Origin: Pontiella sulfatireligans
GTDB lineage: Bacteria > Verrucomicrobiota > Kiritimatiellia > Kiritimatiellales > Pontiellaceae
Assembly: GCF_900890705.1 (NCBI RefSeq)
Contig: NZ_CAAHFH010000001.1
Location: 3,286,001-3,350,000, forward strand
DNA: 64,000 nt
Reading direction: 5' to 3'
Below, in pieces: positions 1 to 8,484 of the stretch. The position numbers and the translations under genes were made by a program. The notes under the pieces were generated by a model that saw only the letters and a program-made list of their open reading frames with translations, was not told the DNA's origin and searched no databases. Each line of letters starts with the position of its first letter. The stretch's first letter is position 1.

Positions 1-466
1 CCTTTTCCCCGTCCGCGTGGAACAGGCCGATGAAATAAGGGAGGTTCGGAACCACCAGGTTGCCGCGGCTGATCTTTTCGATGCCGAAGGTGATCACAAC
101 GTCGATCGCCTCGCGGATGTTCCAGGTTTTATCTTTCGGGCCGGACCAGTCAGCGCCCTTGGGGTATTGATCCACCCCCCACTCGATCACCACATGATGT
201 GCATTTTTCAAAAACACCGAAGGTTCAAACTCATAAATCAACGCGCCGGAGTCGCTCCCCATGGCTTCAAGCACCTGCGTTCCGTTTTCAAAGCGGGGAT
301 TCATTTTCAGGATCTTGCCCTGGTTCTTCCAGCCCTGCTCGTTGAACCAGCCTTTCACATCGCCCTTGGCGGTGGAAAAATCAAGCTCGTACACCACCGC
401 CGAAAAAACGGCCGAACCGCTCAGCAGCAAGGCGGACAACACAACCGCCGGTTTAATCAAATTCAT
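1..466 (-). CDS. Secreted protein, DUF3047-like (C-terminus outside window)
   Basis: The first 155 codons of a minus-strand gene that runs off the left edge. It begins ATG-AAT-TTG and has a hydrophobic signal peptide of about 22 residues, so the product is probably exported. The mature part has a beta-rich pattern (VLEAMGSDSGALIYEF, then IEWGVDQYPKGADW, then AIDVVITFG) that resembles the DUF3047 family, whose function is unknown. The resemblance is by eye and the C-terminal half is not visible. tRNA-Leu and its terminator lie upstream on the same strand, so this gene probably has its own promoter in the gap of about 55 bp. Confidence 0.6.
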   Translation of the reverse strand, partial: MNLIKPAVVLSALLLSGSAVFSAVVYELDFSTAKGDVKGWFNEQGWKNQGKILKMNPRFENGTQVLEAMGSDSGALIYEFEPSVFLKNAHHVVIEWGVDQYPKGADWSGPKDKTWNIREAIDVVITFGIEKISRGNLVVPNLPYFIGLFHADGEK

Positions 467-522
467 CACGAACCCCCTCAATAATTGAGAGCAGTATAAG
501 CTTTGAGCAGACGCGCGACGAC

Positions 523-551
523 AAAAAAAGGCTCCAGCCAAAGCTGGAGCC
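523..551 (-). terminator. Rho-independent terminator after tRNA-Leu
   Basis: A perfect 9-bp stem (530-538 with 543-551, GGCTCCAGC) with a 4-nt loop is followed on the minus strand by seven T residues (523-529). It starts 8 bp past the tRNA-Leu 3' end, so it terminates the tRNA transcript. Confidence 0.9.
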
Positions 552-558
552 TTCAGAA

Positions 559-645
559 TGGTGCACCCGAATGGAGTCGAACCATCACGCCATTGCTGGC
601 ACAAGAACCTGAATCTTGCGTGTCTACCAATTTCACCACGGGTGC
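559..645 (-). tRNA. tRNA-Leu (anticodon CAG)
   Basis: The minus strand reads as a class II tRNA with encoded CCA at 559-561. The acceptor 5' arm GCACCCG pairs with CGGGTGC, the T arm contains GGTTCGACTCC, and the anticodon stem-loop CAAGA-TTCAGGT-TCTTG gives anticodon CAG. The long variable arm (TGCCAGCAATGGCG) is typical of leucine tRNAs. It decodes CUG. Confidence 0.95.
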
Positions 646-707
646 GGTAAAGGGCGATATGTATAGCGATCCGCCCAAAGCGAGTCAACGCCCGAAATTC
701 AAAAAAA

Positions 708-1346
708 CTATGCGGGAAAACGCGGGGCAATAAAGACCGGCGGGTGCATGTAGAGCGGCTCGAAAGGTTCAGAGGCGATTCCGCGTTCCAACCGCTGGGA
801 AACAAGCAGTCCCAGTGCTCCGGCTGTTGGGAAAACCGGTGCGGCGTTTCCCAGGGTACGGAAATTTTCGAGAAGCTCCTGCAGGCGGTCGTGGTCGGGG
901 CTGACCACAAGGGCGTCGGGGGGGACAAACCCAGCCAGCTCGTCGAGCTCCATCAACTGGAATTCTTTCTCAAGCTCAGTGCCGGAAAACACGCCGGCCC
1001 ACACCTTGCTGCGCCGGGCATCGCCAACCACCGCAGTTTGGGGGGCGCCGCATTGCGCCGCCAGCGCCGCACCGCTGTTGAGCGCATAGACCGGCGCCTT
1101 GGACGGCGCCGCGAGTGAATTGATTACGGAGAATCCGATGCGCATGCCGGAAAAGGCGCCGGGGCCGCGCCCGACGGCAAAAAGATCGACGGAGCTCCAA
1201 TCGACGGCCATTTCGGCCATGGAATCGAAGAGTTGCTGGCGGTTCTTGAAGGTTTCCTCCCAACTGCTTTCCGCCGACACCGCGCCGCCTTCAACGAGGG
1301 CAATGCTGCCGAACCGGGAACTGAGGTCGATGGCAAAAATCTTCAT
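708..1346 (-). CDS. tsaB: tRNA t6A biosynthesis protein TsaB
   Basis: 212 residues with the ASKHA-fold N-terminus typical of TsaB (MKIFAIDLSSRFGSIALVEGG) and the GRGPGAFSGMRIGFSVINSLA block. TsaB is the scaffold/dimerisation partner of TsaD in making threonylcarbamoyladenosine-37 on ANN-decoding tRNAs in the cytoplasm. The length fits the family (about 210-240). Its ATG overlaps the stop of tsaE by 4 nt (ATGA), so the two are translationally coupled. tsaD and tsaC are not in this window. Confidence 0.93.
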   Translation of the reverse strand: MKIFAIDLSSRFGSIALVEGGAVSAESSWEETFKNRQQLFDSMAEMAVDWSSVDLFAVGRGPGAFSGMRIGFSVINSLAAPSKAPVYALNSGAALAAQCGAPQTAVVGDARRSKVWAGVFSGTELEKEFQLMELDELAGFVPPDALVVSPDHDRLQELLENFRTLGNAAPVFPTAGALGLLVSQRLERGIASEPFEPLYMHPPVFIAPRFPA

Positions 1347-1771
1347 GCTTCGTTCTCCCTGAAAATGCGGAACGTGCGCGTTCCAGTGTGTGAGTCGGCC
1401 TTGATTTGAACGTGCAGCAGATCCGGCGGGAGCAGGCCTTCGGCGCGCTCAGCCCATTCGATGGCGGTGATGCCGTTGACATCGAAATATTCCTCGAGGC
1501 CGAGGCCGAGCGCCTCCTCGGGGCCGGACAGGCGGTAAAGGTCGATGTGATGGAGCGGCAGGCGACCTTCGTACTCGCCGATGAGCGTGTAGGTCGGGCT
1601 GGTGATCGGCTCGTCGATGTCCAGCGCGGCGGCGTAGCCTTGGATGAAGCAGGTTTTGCCTGCGCCAAGGTCGCCATGCAGGGCGATGACCGTTCCGGGG
1701 CCGAGCTCGTCCGCCAGTTCGGCGGCGAGGGCCCATGTCTCATCAGGGCTGTTTGTTTCAACAATGCGCAT
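1343..1771 (-). CDS. tsaE: tRNA t6A biosynthesis ATPase TsaE
   Basis: 142 residues. The P-loop GDLGAGKT at about residues 33-40, the SPTYTLIGEY segment and HHIDLYRLSGPEEA are hallmarks of TsaE (YjeE), the ATPase that drives turnover of the TsaBDE complex. I chose the ATG at 1771 (MRIVETNS) because the frame upstream of it is Arg-rich, unlike the family, and belongs to the 3' part of the neighbouring gene read out of frame. It precedes tsaB with a 4-nt overlap and lies 65 bp downstream of the TIGR03790 gene on the same strand. Confidence 0.93.
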   Translation of the reverse strand: MRIVETNSPDETWALAAELADELGPGTVIALHGDLGAGKTCFIQGYAAALDIDEPITSPTYTLIGEYEGRLPLHHIDLYRLSGPEEALGLGLEEYFDVNGITAIEWAERAEGLLPPDLLHVQIKADSHTGTRTFRIFRENEA

Positions 1772-1836
1772 GAGGTGCTCTCTTTCAGAAAAAATGCGAC
1801 GGGAAACTACAATCCTCTTCCGACCATTGAAAGTTT

Positions 1837-3531
1837 CTATTTTGCGAAGTTGATCCCAAAGCTGGTCGGCGGGCTGGAGACTTCCATGCCGTCGGCATAG
1901 ACGGCGATGACGCGGATGCGATTGGGGCCTTCGCCCACGAGTTGCTCGTCGAGCACCAGTTCGGCACCCCGCTCGTAGACCTTTTCGTCGAGCAGCTGCA
2001 GGCCGCACACCAGCTTCAGCATTTTGGGCGTTTCCCCGCCGCCGATCCGCACCTTAATGCCGTGTTCATACTTTCCAAGCCGGGCCACATCGGGCAGCAC
2101 CTCCACGGAACGCCCCAGACGGTTTACGGTAAAGGCCTTGTCGAACGATGCATTGAACTGAACCAGATGCTTGATCATCGCAACGGCGCGCAGTTCGTGG
2201 TAGCCGTCGGAAATCTTTTCCACATCGACATGAAAAGAGAAGTCTTCCGAAACGTCCTTGACCAGCCGGCCGTCGAACAGGAACGAATAGAGGTACTGCA
2301 CATTCGATGCACGGCTTTGGGCTTGCACCATATAGGTAAAGTCGTGCTCCAGCTTGTCAGCCCCAAGCACCTTTACGGCAATCGGCACGGCATAGGGCTT
2401 GGCCAGCGGATCGCCCAGCAGCAGGCTCTGCAACGGGCAGGCGATAGACTGGTAGAAGCTTTCAAGCATCGTGCAGCCGGAGGCATAATGGACGAAAAAA
2501 CGCGCCGTCGGAAACTTGTCCGGGTTGGAATAGGGCTCCACCACCGCGCCGGCCGATGCCGTTGCGCCAGCCTTGAGCCATTCGGTCATCTTGGTCTGGG
2601 GCTTTTGAAACTCGGCGCTCCAGCTGGTGAGATGCTCCGCCATGGCGCCAGGGGCGAACGATTTGACCGAGGACGGATCCACCTTCTCCGCACCCACCAT
2701 CAGACCCATGACGTTTTCCGCGCCGGCCGGAAAATTGGTGGTAACAACCGCTTCGATCTGACGCTGCTTGAGTTCATTCACCGCCGGATAAAACTGGTAT
2801 TCGCGGCACTTGGAGCGGACGTCGTCGGTCTGGACAAAATAGATGCCTTGGCGCTGGCCACGAAAGTCCGACTGCTGCCCGCGTGTGATGGTGTCGAGCA
2901 CCGTCTGCATGTCGGTTCCCTTCTCGCCGATATAGCCGAGCATCATGCTGGGCAGCGGCATGCGCTCTCCCAAGCCGCCTTGCAGATAGGCGGCTTCGGG
3001 CGGCACCTTCGCATCCATGCCCAGCCCGTTCTTGTTCATGCCCAGCGACATGCCCGGCAGGTTGAGCTTGAGCCGCTGGTTCGGCCCCGCGAATAGTTTG
3101 GAGAGGTATTTCCCCTCCTCCACCAGACTCAGCCCCGGCATTTGGTTGCGCACAAAGGTCATCCCGCCGACCGACATCTGCTTGCGGTCGCTGGCGTCGG
3201 TTTTGACGCGGATCGGGAAATCAACGGAATAAACCCACGCCATGATTTGCGGAGCGATCCCCTGCCGCTCCGCCGCGGCGTTGGCCGGCTCCCAGATCAG
3301 CTTGGCGAACTGCTCGGGCGTGATGGTGGCGGATCCGCCATAGGCGCTTTCCGGCACATCGAGATAAACCAAATTGTTCTTGGGGATCTGCCGTGCGGCC
3401 ACAAAAACATTCGCCGCCAGCATCGACGCCTGCGACCGACGGTTCACCACCACCAGCACCTCGTGCGGCATCTGCGCCCAAGCACTCGACGCCATCATTA
3501 GCCCCATCAAAATCTTCCCGAATTTGAACAT
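1837..3531 (-). CDS. Secreted TIGR03790-family protein
   Basis: 564 residues with a signal peptide (MFKFGKILMGLMMASSAWA). The N-terminal domain starts with HEVLVVVNRRSQASMLAANVFVAARQIPKNNLVYLD, and a later block reads GAVVEPYSNPDKFPTARFF followed by LLLGDPLAKPYA. Both are characteristic of TIGR03790 proteins, exported proteins of unknown function found in environmental bacteria including the PVC group. The C-terminal 130 residues look like beta-sandwich domains. The start is supported by AAAGGA 8 nt upstream of the ATG. It is divergent from the hydrolase at 3663 and leads into tsaE-tsaB. Confidence 0.8.
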   Translation of the reverse strand: MFKFGKILMGLMMASSAWAQMPHEVLVVVNRRSQASMLAANVFVAARQIPKNNLVYLDVPESAYGGSATITPEQFAKLIWEPANAAAERQGIAPQIMAWVYSVDFPIRVKTDASDRKQMSVGGMTFVRNQMPGLSLVEEGKYLSKLFAGPNQRLKLNLPGMSLGMNKNGLGMDAKVPPEAAYLQGGLGERMPLPSMMLGYIGEKGTDMQTVLDTITRGQQSDFRGQRQGIYFVQTDDVRSKCREYQFYPAVNELKQRQIEAVVTTNFPAGAENVMGLMVGAEKVDPSSVKSFAPGAMAEHLTSWSAEFQKPQTKMTEWLKAGATASAGAVVEPYSNPDKFPTARFFVHYASGCTMLESFYQSIACPLQSLLLGDPLAKPYAVPIAVKVLGADKLEHDFTYMVQAQSRASNVQYLYSFLFDGRLVKDVSEDFSFHVDVEKISDGYHELRAVAMIKHLVQFNASFDKAFTVNRLGRSVEVLPDVARLGKYEHGIKVRIGGGETPKMLKLVCGLQLLDEKVYERGAELVLDEQLVGEGPNRIRVIAVYADGMEVSSPPTSFGINFAK

Positions 3532-3563
3532 ACTATTTCCTTTTGCCTTATTGGCTGGTGAAT

Positions 3564-3596
3564 ATGCGGGTTTGAGGAGGAGAATTCAACCCGCAT
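3564..3596. repeat. Inverted repeat in divergent promoter region
   Basis: A perfect 9-bp inverted repeat (ATGCGGGTT at 3564-3572 and AACCCGCAT at 3588-3596) with a 15-nt spacer between the divergent TIGR03790 and hydrolase genes. No T-run follows on either strand. Its position between two outward-facing starts fits an operator or promoter-proximal hairpin better than a terminator. Function is inferred only from location. Confidence 0.45.
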
Positions 3597-3662
3597 GCAA
3601 TAAAAGCTGTTTCTTGTTGCTGAAGGCTAATACCATTAGTCTTTTCTCAAGAAAGGATTTCC

Positions 3663-4490
3663 ATGACCCAACGTACACTCATGACATCGGCTCTGCTGGC
3701 TTGCGCCACATGCTCCACAGCCGGGCTCGACCGTTTTTTCTACCACCCCGACTCGACGGTCTACACCACCCCCGCCCAAGACGGTCTGGCCTATGAAGAT
3801 ATCCAATTCAGCAGCGCGGACGGAACGAAGCTCTCCGGCTGGTTCATCCCGGCCAAGGGAAAAGCGCGCGGAACCGTCGTGCACTTTCATGGCAACGCTC
3901 AGAATATGAGCGCCCACTATTCCTTTGTTTCCTGGCTGCCGGCCAACGGATTCAATCTTTTTGTTTTCGACTACAGGGGCTATGGAAAGTCGGACGGCAA
4001 GCCTTCCCGCCAAGGCGTCTACGAAGACTCCGTGGCGGCCCTTGAATATATCAAATCGCGGAAAGACATCGACCAAAGCAAAATCATTGTCTTTGGCCAA
4101 AGCATCGGCGGGGCAAACGCGCTGGCGGTTTTAGGGAGCCATCCATTCGACGGCATCGTCGGCATTGCCACCGACTCGGCCTTCTCTTCCTATAAAAGCG
4201 TGGCGGCAGAGCATGCAGGATGGCTCAAGCCCTTTGCCTATTGCCTCATCGGCAACAAGCACAGTCCCAGCAAACACATCGCCGGAATATCCCCCACCCC
4301 CCTGCTCATCATCCACGGCACACAAGACCGCGTGGCCTCCTACAAACACGCCCAAAAGCTGTTCGAAAAAGCGCAGGAGCCGAAAGAGCTATGGACCATT
4401 AAAGGCGGAGGCCACACAGCCGCCTTGGGGCCGTTCAAAAACGAATATGCGCCGAAACTCTACGCCCGGTTCATGGAGTGGACTGAATAA
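3663..4490 (+). CDS. Alpha/beta hydrolase, probable lipoprotein
   Basis: 275 residues. The N-terminus has a lipobox-like LLAC at residues 11-14, so it may be a membrane-anchored lipoprotein. The hydrolase core is clear: HFHGNAQN oxyanion region, FDYRGYGKSDG, nucleophile elbow GQSIGG, acid in HGTQDRV and histidine in GGGHTAAL. It belongs to the BEM46/ABHD17-like serine hydrolases and its substrate is not predictable. AAGAAAGGA 5 nt before the ATG supports the start. It converges on the Memo/AMMECR1 gene with a 14-bp gap. A second hydrolase of the same subfamily lies at 6050. Confidence 0.88.
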   Translation: MTQRTLMTSALLACATCSTAGLDRFFYHPDSTVYTTPAQDGLAYEDIQFSSADGTKLSGWFIPAKGKARGTVVHFHGNAQNMSAHYSFVSWLPANGFNLFVFDYRGYGKSDGKPSRQGVYEDSVAALEYIKSRKDIDQSKIIVFGQSIGGANALAVLGSHPFDGIVGIATDSAFSSYKSVAAEHAGWLKPFAYCLIGNKHSPSKHIAGISPTPLLIIHGTQDRVASYKHAQKLFEKAQEPKELWTIKGGGHTAALGPFKNEYAPKLYARFMEWTE

Positions 4491-4504
4491 ACAACACGGA
4501 ACAG

Positions 4505-5938
4505 CTACACCGGGCCCTCGCTGAAAACAACGGCCTCAAAGACGTCAAATTCGCAACCGGTTTTCCAATCATTGGAACCAAGCCCGGCCTTTTGGGCGAG
4601 ATGCGAAAGGGTTTCCTCCAAGCCCCAGCCCTGCTCGGGGGCGACCTGCGGCAGAAAAACGGCGGAGTGCATGCCCTTGCTGAGCACCACGCCGTGCCGG
4701 CCAATCTCGATGTCTTCAATAGAGCCGACGGGGCGCGGCGCGGTGAGCGCCGAGATTTCGATCTTGATTTCGGGCAGCTCGTCCTCGCGCAGCCGCGGGA
4801 AGCGCGGATCATGGAAGGCGGCGTTGAGCGCCTGCTCGGCCACGGCTTCGTGCAACTCGCGGCGCGGCAGGATTTCGCCGATGCAGCCGCGCAACTGCCC
4901 ATACTTGTGGAGGGTGACGAAGGCCCCCATGATCTCTTGCATCGGCGGCGTGATTTCGATCTCCAGATCCGACTCGCCATCCTTGAGCCGCTGGGCGATT
5001 TGGTGGCGGGCCAAGGCCAGAAGAGAAAGTTTGTCGGCCGCGGAAAGCGGATGCGCTGCAACGAGGCAAGATGCCTTGTCCACATTTCCCCATTGCCCCG
5101 AAACGGCGGCGGCGACATAGCTGACGCAGTGCGACCAGTCGCCGGTGAGATCGCCGGAGGTTTGATATTTCAGCAACTGCACCTTTGCGTCTTCGGGCAG
5201 CATGGCGAGCAGCACGGCAATCGGGCTTCGCCCGCAGATGGTGGCGCCGGTGCTTTGGATGTATTGCAGAAAACCGTCCAGGTTTTTCTGCTCAACAAAC
5301 TTGAACGCGCCCAGGTCGAGGTTTTCGAGGTTTTGCTGGATGTCGTCTTTGAACGGAACATAGTCGAAGGAGCGGCCATAGTGGGTGAAGTCGGAGCTAA
5401 CGACCACGAGCGTCTCGGCATCGATGTTTTCGAGCAGCGTTGCGCCAATCCGCCGCGCGCTGCGCTCGTCGAGCTGGCCGCAAACCATCGGCACCAGCTT
5501 GAAATCGCCCAGCGCCTGCTGCAGGAACGGCAGCTCGATCTGCACGCTGTGCTCGCTGGCGTGGGCGCCCGAGTGCGACTCGAACATCGGGTTTTCCCAC
5601 AGCTTCTCCACCAACACACGGTCGATTTCGATGAGTCCGAGCGGGGTTTCAATATGCGAGGCGTCGGGGATGCTGACGGCGTCGAGCAGCGGCATCCGGT
5701 GGCTGGGGCCGATCACCACGACCCGGCTGAAGGAGCGGCCGACGATCGGCTTGATGCCGTGCGCGGCAACAAGGCCGGAATAGCGGTAGCCGGCGTGCGG
5801 CAGGAGCAATGCCATCGCATTCTCCATCGGTTCGCTTGATGCGGCTTCGAGCAGCGCATCGATCTCGTGCGCCAAATGCTTGGGATTGTCCGTATACCAG
5901 GTTCCCGCCAATTCCGATTTCAACACGTTTGTTTCCAT
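4505..5938 (-). CDS. Memo-AMMECR1 fusion (AmmeMemoRadiSam system proteins B and A)
   Basis: 477 residues with two domains. Residues 1 to about 280 are the Memo-like class (LPHAGYRYSGLVAAHG, VVIGPSHRMP, SSDFTHYG), related to extradiol dioxygenases. Residues about 300-477 are AMMECR1-like (GAFVTLHKYGQLRGCIGEI, AFHDPRFPRL). Together with a radical SAM protein they define the AmmeMemoRadiSam set, whose chemistry is not firmly established. The radical SAM partner is not in this window. The ATG at 5938 is preferred because GGAGG sits 9 nt upstream; the frame is open further upstream but not family-like. The linker between the domains contains a genomic repeat (see 5058-5080). Confidence 0.9.
   Translation of the reverse strand: METNVLKSELAGTWYTDNPKHLAHEIDALLEAASSEPMENAMALLLPHAGYRYSGLVAAHGIKPIVGRSFSRVVVIGPSHRMPLLDAVSIPDASHIETPLGLIEIDRVLVEKLWENPMFESHSGAHASEHSVQIELPFLQQALGDFKLVPMVCGQLDERSARRIGATLLENIDAETLVVVSSDFTHYGRSFDYVPFKDDIQQNLENLDLGAFKFVEQKNLDGFLQYIQSTGATICGRSPIAVLLAMLPEDAKVQLLKYQTSGDLTGDWSHCVSYVAAAVSGQWGNVDKASCLVAAHPLSAADKLSLLALARHQIAQRLKDGESDLEIEITPPMQEIMGAFVTLHKYGQLRGCIGEILPRRELHEAVAEQALNAAFHDPRFPRLREDELPEIKIEISALTAPRPVGSIEDIEIGRHGVVLSKGMHSAVFLPQVAPEQGWGLEETLSHLAQKAGLGSNDWKTGCEFDVFEAVVFSEGPV
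5058..5080 (-). repeat. Short palindromic repeat in frame inside the Memo/AMMECR1 linker
   Basis: A 23-nt segment that recurs with one mismatch at 51688-51710 in an intergenic region, in inverted orientation. Its core GAGGCAAGATGCCT is nearly palindromic. Here it is translated in frame as DKASCLV in the linker between the two enzyme domains. The sequence match is direct; that it is an inserted element is inference. Confidence 0.5.
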
Positions 5939-6049
5939 AGCCTGTGCCCTCCGTTTACAGCTTGAAGCTACACCCGACAAAGCCGCGCCGCAACATTCCT
6001 GTGGCTGGAAAACTTGTACAAGGACACGGAAAACCCCAATGTTTTTCTC

Positions 6050-6853
6050 ATGAATGGAAACATCTTGGGCCGGCTTGCGCTTTACGGGGGCATTTATGCT
6101 TTGCTGAACGTCTATGCCCTGCTCTTTTCCAACCGGCTGATCTTCAGGCCGCAAACGCCAAGCTATATCCGCCTGCCCGACGAGGTGAAAATCGAATCCG
6201 GCGGCGGGGAAACCATCAACGCCGTCTACCTTGAACACCCGGACGCGAAGTTCACCATCCTGTTCAGCCACGGCAACGCAGAGGATATGGGAAACGTGGT
6301 TCCATTCATGCGGCAGTTCCACGAGCTGGGCTATTCGGTGCTGATGTACGACTACCGTGGCTACGGCACCAGCGAGGGCTCGCCCAGCGAGCGCAAAGCC
6401 AAGCAGGACGTCGCGGCCGCCTACCGCTGGCTCGTTGAAGAAAAACAGGTTGATCCCAAAACCATCATTGCCCAAGGACGTTCGCTCGGCGGCGCCCCAG
6501 CCACTTGGCTGGCGGCCAACCGCGAAGTCGGCGGACTGGTGATTGAAAGCACGTTTGTCTCGGCCTTCCGCGTAAAGACCGTTTGGCCGCTGCTGCCGTG
6601 GGACAAGTTCAACAGCCTGTCCGCCATCAAAAAAGTAAAGTGCCCGGTGCTGGTTATGCACGGGCGGGACGATGCCATCATCCCATTCTGGCATGGCCAA
6701 AAGCTCTACGACGCCGCGCCGGGGAAAAAGATGAAGCTATGGATCAGCGACGGAAGCCACAACGACTACGCCTACGTCGCCGGCGCCGACTACTTCGACA
6801 CATTCCAGCGGTTCAGCGAATCGTTTTCGAAAGGCACAAGCACGCCGAAGTAG
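6050..6853 (+). CDS. Alpha/beta hydrolase with N-terminal membrane anchor
   Basis: 267 residues from the ATG at 6050; an in-frame TTG at 6014 would add 12 residues. Residues about 5-30 (LGRLALYGGIYALLNVYALLF) form a membrane anchor, followed by a BEM46/ABHD17-like hydrolase: FSHGNAEDMG, YDYRGYGTSEG, nucleophile GRSLGG, HGRDDAIIP and SDGSHNDY. It probably acts at the inner membrane on an acyl or thioester substrate. No strong Shine-Dalgarno site precedes either start. Its 3' end overlaps the convergent cupin gene by 64 bp, unusual but with both frames intact. Confidence 0.85.
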   Translation: MNGNILGRLALYGGIYALLNVYALLFSNRLIFRPQTPSYIRLPDEVKIESGGGETINAVYLEHPDAKFTILFSHGNAEDMGNVVPFMRQFHELGYSVLMYDYRGYGTSEGSPSERKAKQDVAAAYRWLVEEKQVDPKTIIAQGRSLGGAPATWLAANREVGGLVIESTFVSAFRVKTVWPLLPWDKFNSLSAIKKVKCPVLVMHGRDDAIIPFWHGQKLYDAAPGKKMKLWISDGSHNDYAYVAGADYFDTFQRFSESFSKGTSTPK

Positions 6854-7167
6854 GAGATCACGAGGTCGGCGGTGCCGGTGTTGATGATTTCGTGGACTTC
6901 GCCGGGCTCGACGACAACGGTCGTGCCGGCGGCGAGTACATAGGCAACGTCGTTGATGCGGATTTCTCCGGCGCCGGAAAGAATGGTGAACACCTCGGCC
7001 ACGTCGGCGTGGGCATGTGCGCCGGCCTTTTCGCCGGGCGGAAAGACAGCGCGGGAATAGGTGGTGACGGGACCCAGTTCGCCGCAAGAAATCAACTCGC
7101 GCTTGCGCAGTTTGGCATTATGCGACACGCCCTTTTCAGGCACTTCATTGATTTTTATCAGCTTCAT
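6790..7167 (-). CDS. Small cupin-domain protein
   Basis: 125 residues forming one cupin barrel. Motif 1 is seen as GAHAHADVAEVFTILSG (metal-binding His and Glu) and motif 2 as VEPGEVHEIINTGT. Small single-domain cupins bind a metal and act as isomerases, dioxygenases or sugar-binding sensors, and nothing here distinguishes these. The ATG lies inside the 3' end of the upstream secreted-protein gene (23-bp overlap), suggesting co-transcription. The 3' end overlaps the convergent hydrolase by 64 bp. Confidence 0.8.
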   Translation of the reverse strand: MKLIKINEVPEKGVSHNAKLRKRELISCGELGPVTTYSRAVFPPGEKAGAHAHADVAEVFTILSGAGEIRINDVAYVLAAGTTVVVEPGEVHEIINTGTADLVISYFGVLVPFENDSLNRWNVSK

Positions 7168-7720
7168 CTGTGGGCGGTGCTTCCTGTGGCGGGAACGGGC
7201 CGGCCACCTCTGGCAGCAACGCCGAAGTCCGCTGGCAGACGACCGTGCGTTCGCCCGGAAGGACGGTGAAATCGAACGGCACGCAAAACGCTTCAAGATT
7301 GGTTCCCGCCGGAGCACCCTGAGTGAACAGGCCCAGCACCCGGACTTCGCCCCCTTCCTGCACCACCACTCTAGCGGCAAGCTGGGCTTGCGACTGGACG
7401 GGCAGTTCGATCAGCTTCCCATCGAGCAAAGCAGAAAACGACCGGCGGCTTGCGGCCAAATCAGCGTCTGCAGCGCTCTTCTTCCATTTTTCAGGATATC
7501 CGGAAACGGCAACCTTGCCCACAACCTTCAAATCCCCGACGGAGCCGGCGGCATTTTTCGTCATGACCGCACGGTGCACTTCAACATCGAAGGTGTTGAA
7601 GAATTGCACCACGCGGACTGCCAGCACCTCGACGCGGGCCGTTGGCGTTACAGGAGCCTGCTCCTCAGCCAAGCACGCGAATGCCGTCAGCACCGTCCCT
7701 AGTACAATTTGCTTAAACAT
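7145..7720 (-). CDS. Secreted hypothetical protein
   Basis: 191 residues from the ATG at 7720, chosen because it starts a signal peptide (MFKQIVLGTVLTAFACLA). An upstream in-frame ATG at 7747 adds nine residues that spoil the signal. The mature part is soluble, with a beta-rich C-terminus (LAARVVVQEGGEVRVLGLFTQGAPAGTNLEAF), and ends in a Pro/Glu/Asp-rich tail. I do not recognise a family. It overlaps the cupin gene and follows the DUF1643-like gene on the same strand. Confidence 0.6.
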   Translation of the reverse strand: MFKQIVLGTVLTAFACLAEEQAPVTPTARVEVLAVRVVQFFNTFDVEVHRAVMTKNAAGSVGDLKVVGKVAVSGYPEKWKKSAADADLAASRRSFSALLDGKLIELPVQSQAQLAARVVVQEGGEVRVLGLFTQGAPAGTNLEAFCVPFDFTVLPGERTVVCQRTSALLPEVAGPFPPQEAPPTDEADKNQ

Positions 7721-7764
7721 TCGTAAACCATGAACAAACCGATGCATGTTTACAAGAATCAAAA

Positions 7765-8469
7765 TCAGGCGTTCAACGCCTGCGCCATGGTTTCCAGCCA
7801 CTGCAGCTTCTTTTTTTGGAGCATGGGACTGGGATGGGCGTTCAGCAGCGGATGGACCTCCGAAGGCACGGTGCAGGTGGGTTCTCCCTCGATGCGCTGC
7901 AGGCATTGCTCGACCAAAGGAAGCAGCCCAAGATCCTGCCCCCACCCGAGCAGGATCGGCGCCGGGCTCCTGCGCTTACGCGCATGGGCGCACTCCGTCG
8001 CGCGCTCCGCGCAGAACATGCTGTGGACATGGCCGCCCATCACCCCCGTCAGCGCATCCACCTTCTGCAGAAAACTGCCGGACTTGGGATCACGCAAATC
8101 AGAAAGATTGAGCACGCGGATGTGCTTCCAGCCCGTGGAAACCGCCACGCGCATCACCTGGTACTGCGTATTGTCGGGCTGCGTGAGCACCAGCTCCTTG
8201 CGCATGGACGTTCCGTCCGTCGGATATTCAATTACCTCGTCAACATGCGCCGCATCCTTCGGGTGCGAGGACCCGGGGTTCATCATGATCACCACCACAT
8301 CGGGCTCCATTTCGGAAATGGCCGACGGATTCTCCTGCGGGATGGAGGAGTCGACAATCTCCAGCACGCTGCGGCACTTGGCCCGCTCGCCGCTCATGAG
8401 CTGCAGTTCGTAGAAGTGGCCGTAGCAGGTGAAGCGTTTCTTTAATTCGGCGGCGTATATAAATTCCAT
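7765..8469 (-). CDS. DUF1643-like protein
   Basis: 234 residues from the ATG at 8469 (an in-frame TTG at 8481 is possible). The central block VVVIMMNPGSSHPKD, then MRVAVSTGWKHIRVLNLSDLRDPKSG, matches the pattern of DUF1643 (MNPS..., then N-L-...-R). DUF1643 proteins are of unknown function and are sometimes found in accessory regions. No signal peptide or membrane segment is present. The start lies beside the heptamer repeat array at 8485, so its promoter must lie in or beyond that array. Confidence 0.65.
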   Translation of the reverse strand: MEFIYAAELKKRFTCYGHFYELQLMSGERAKCRSVLEIVDSSIPQENPSAISEMEPDVVVIMMNPGSSHPKDAAHVDEVIEYPTDGTSMRKELVLTQPDNTQYQVMRVAVSTGWKHIRVLNLSDLRDPKSGSFLQKVDALTGVMGGHVHSMFCAERATECAHARKRRSPAPILLGWGQDLGLLPLVEQCLQRIEGEPTCTVPSEVHPLLNAHPSPMLQKKKLQWLETMAQALNA

Positions 8470-8484
8470 AACGTGATCCAATTT

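Noticed and set aside
1942..3096. Plus-strand frame of 384 codons opposite the TIGR03790 gene
   Set aside because: His/Arg/Leu-rich antisense shadow with no family resemblance.
4592..5839. Plus-strand frame of 415 codons opposite the Memo/AMMECR1 gene
   Set aside because: Antisense shadow; composition is atypical and there is no ribosome site.
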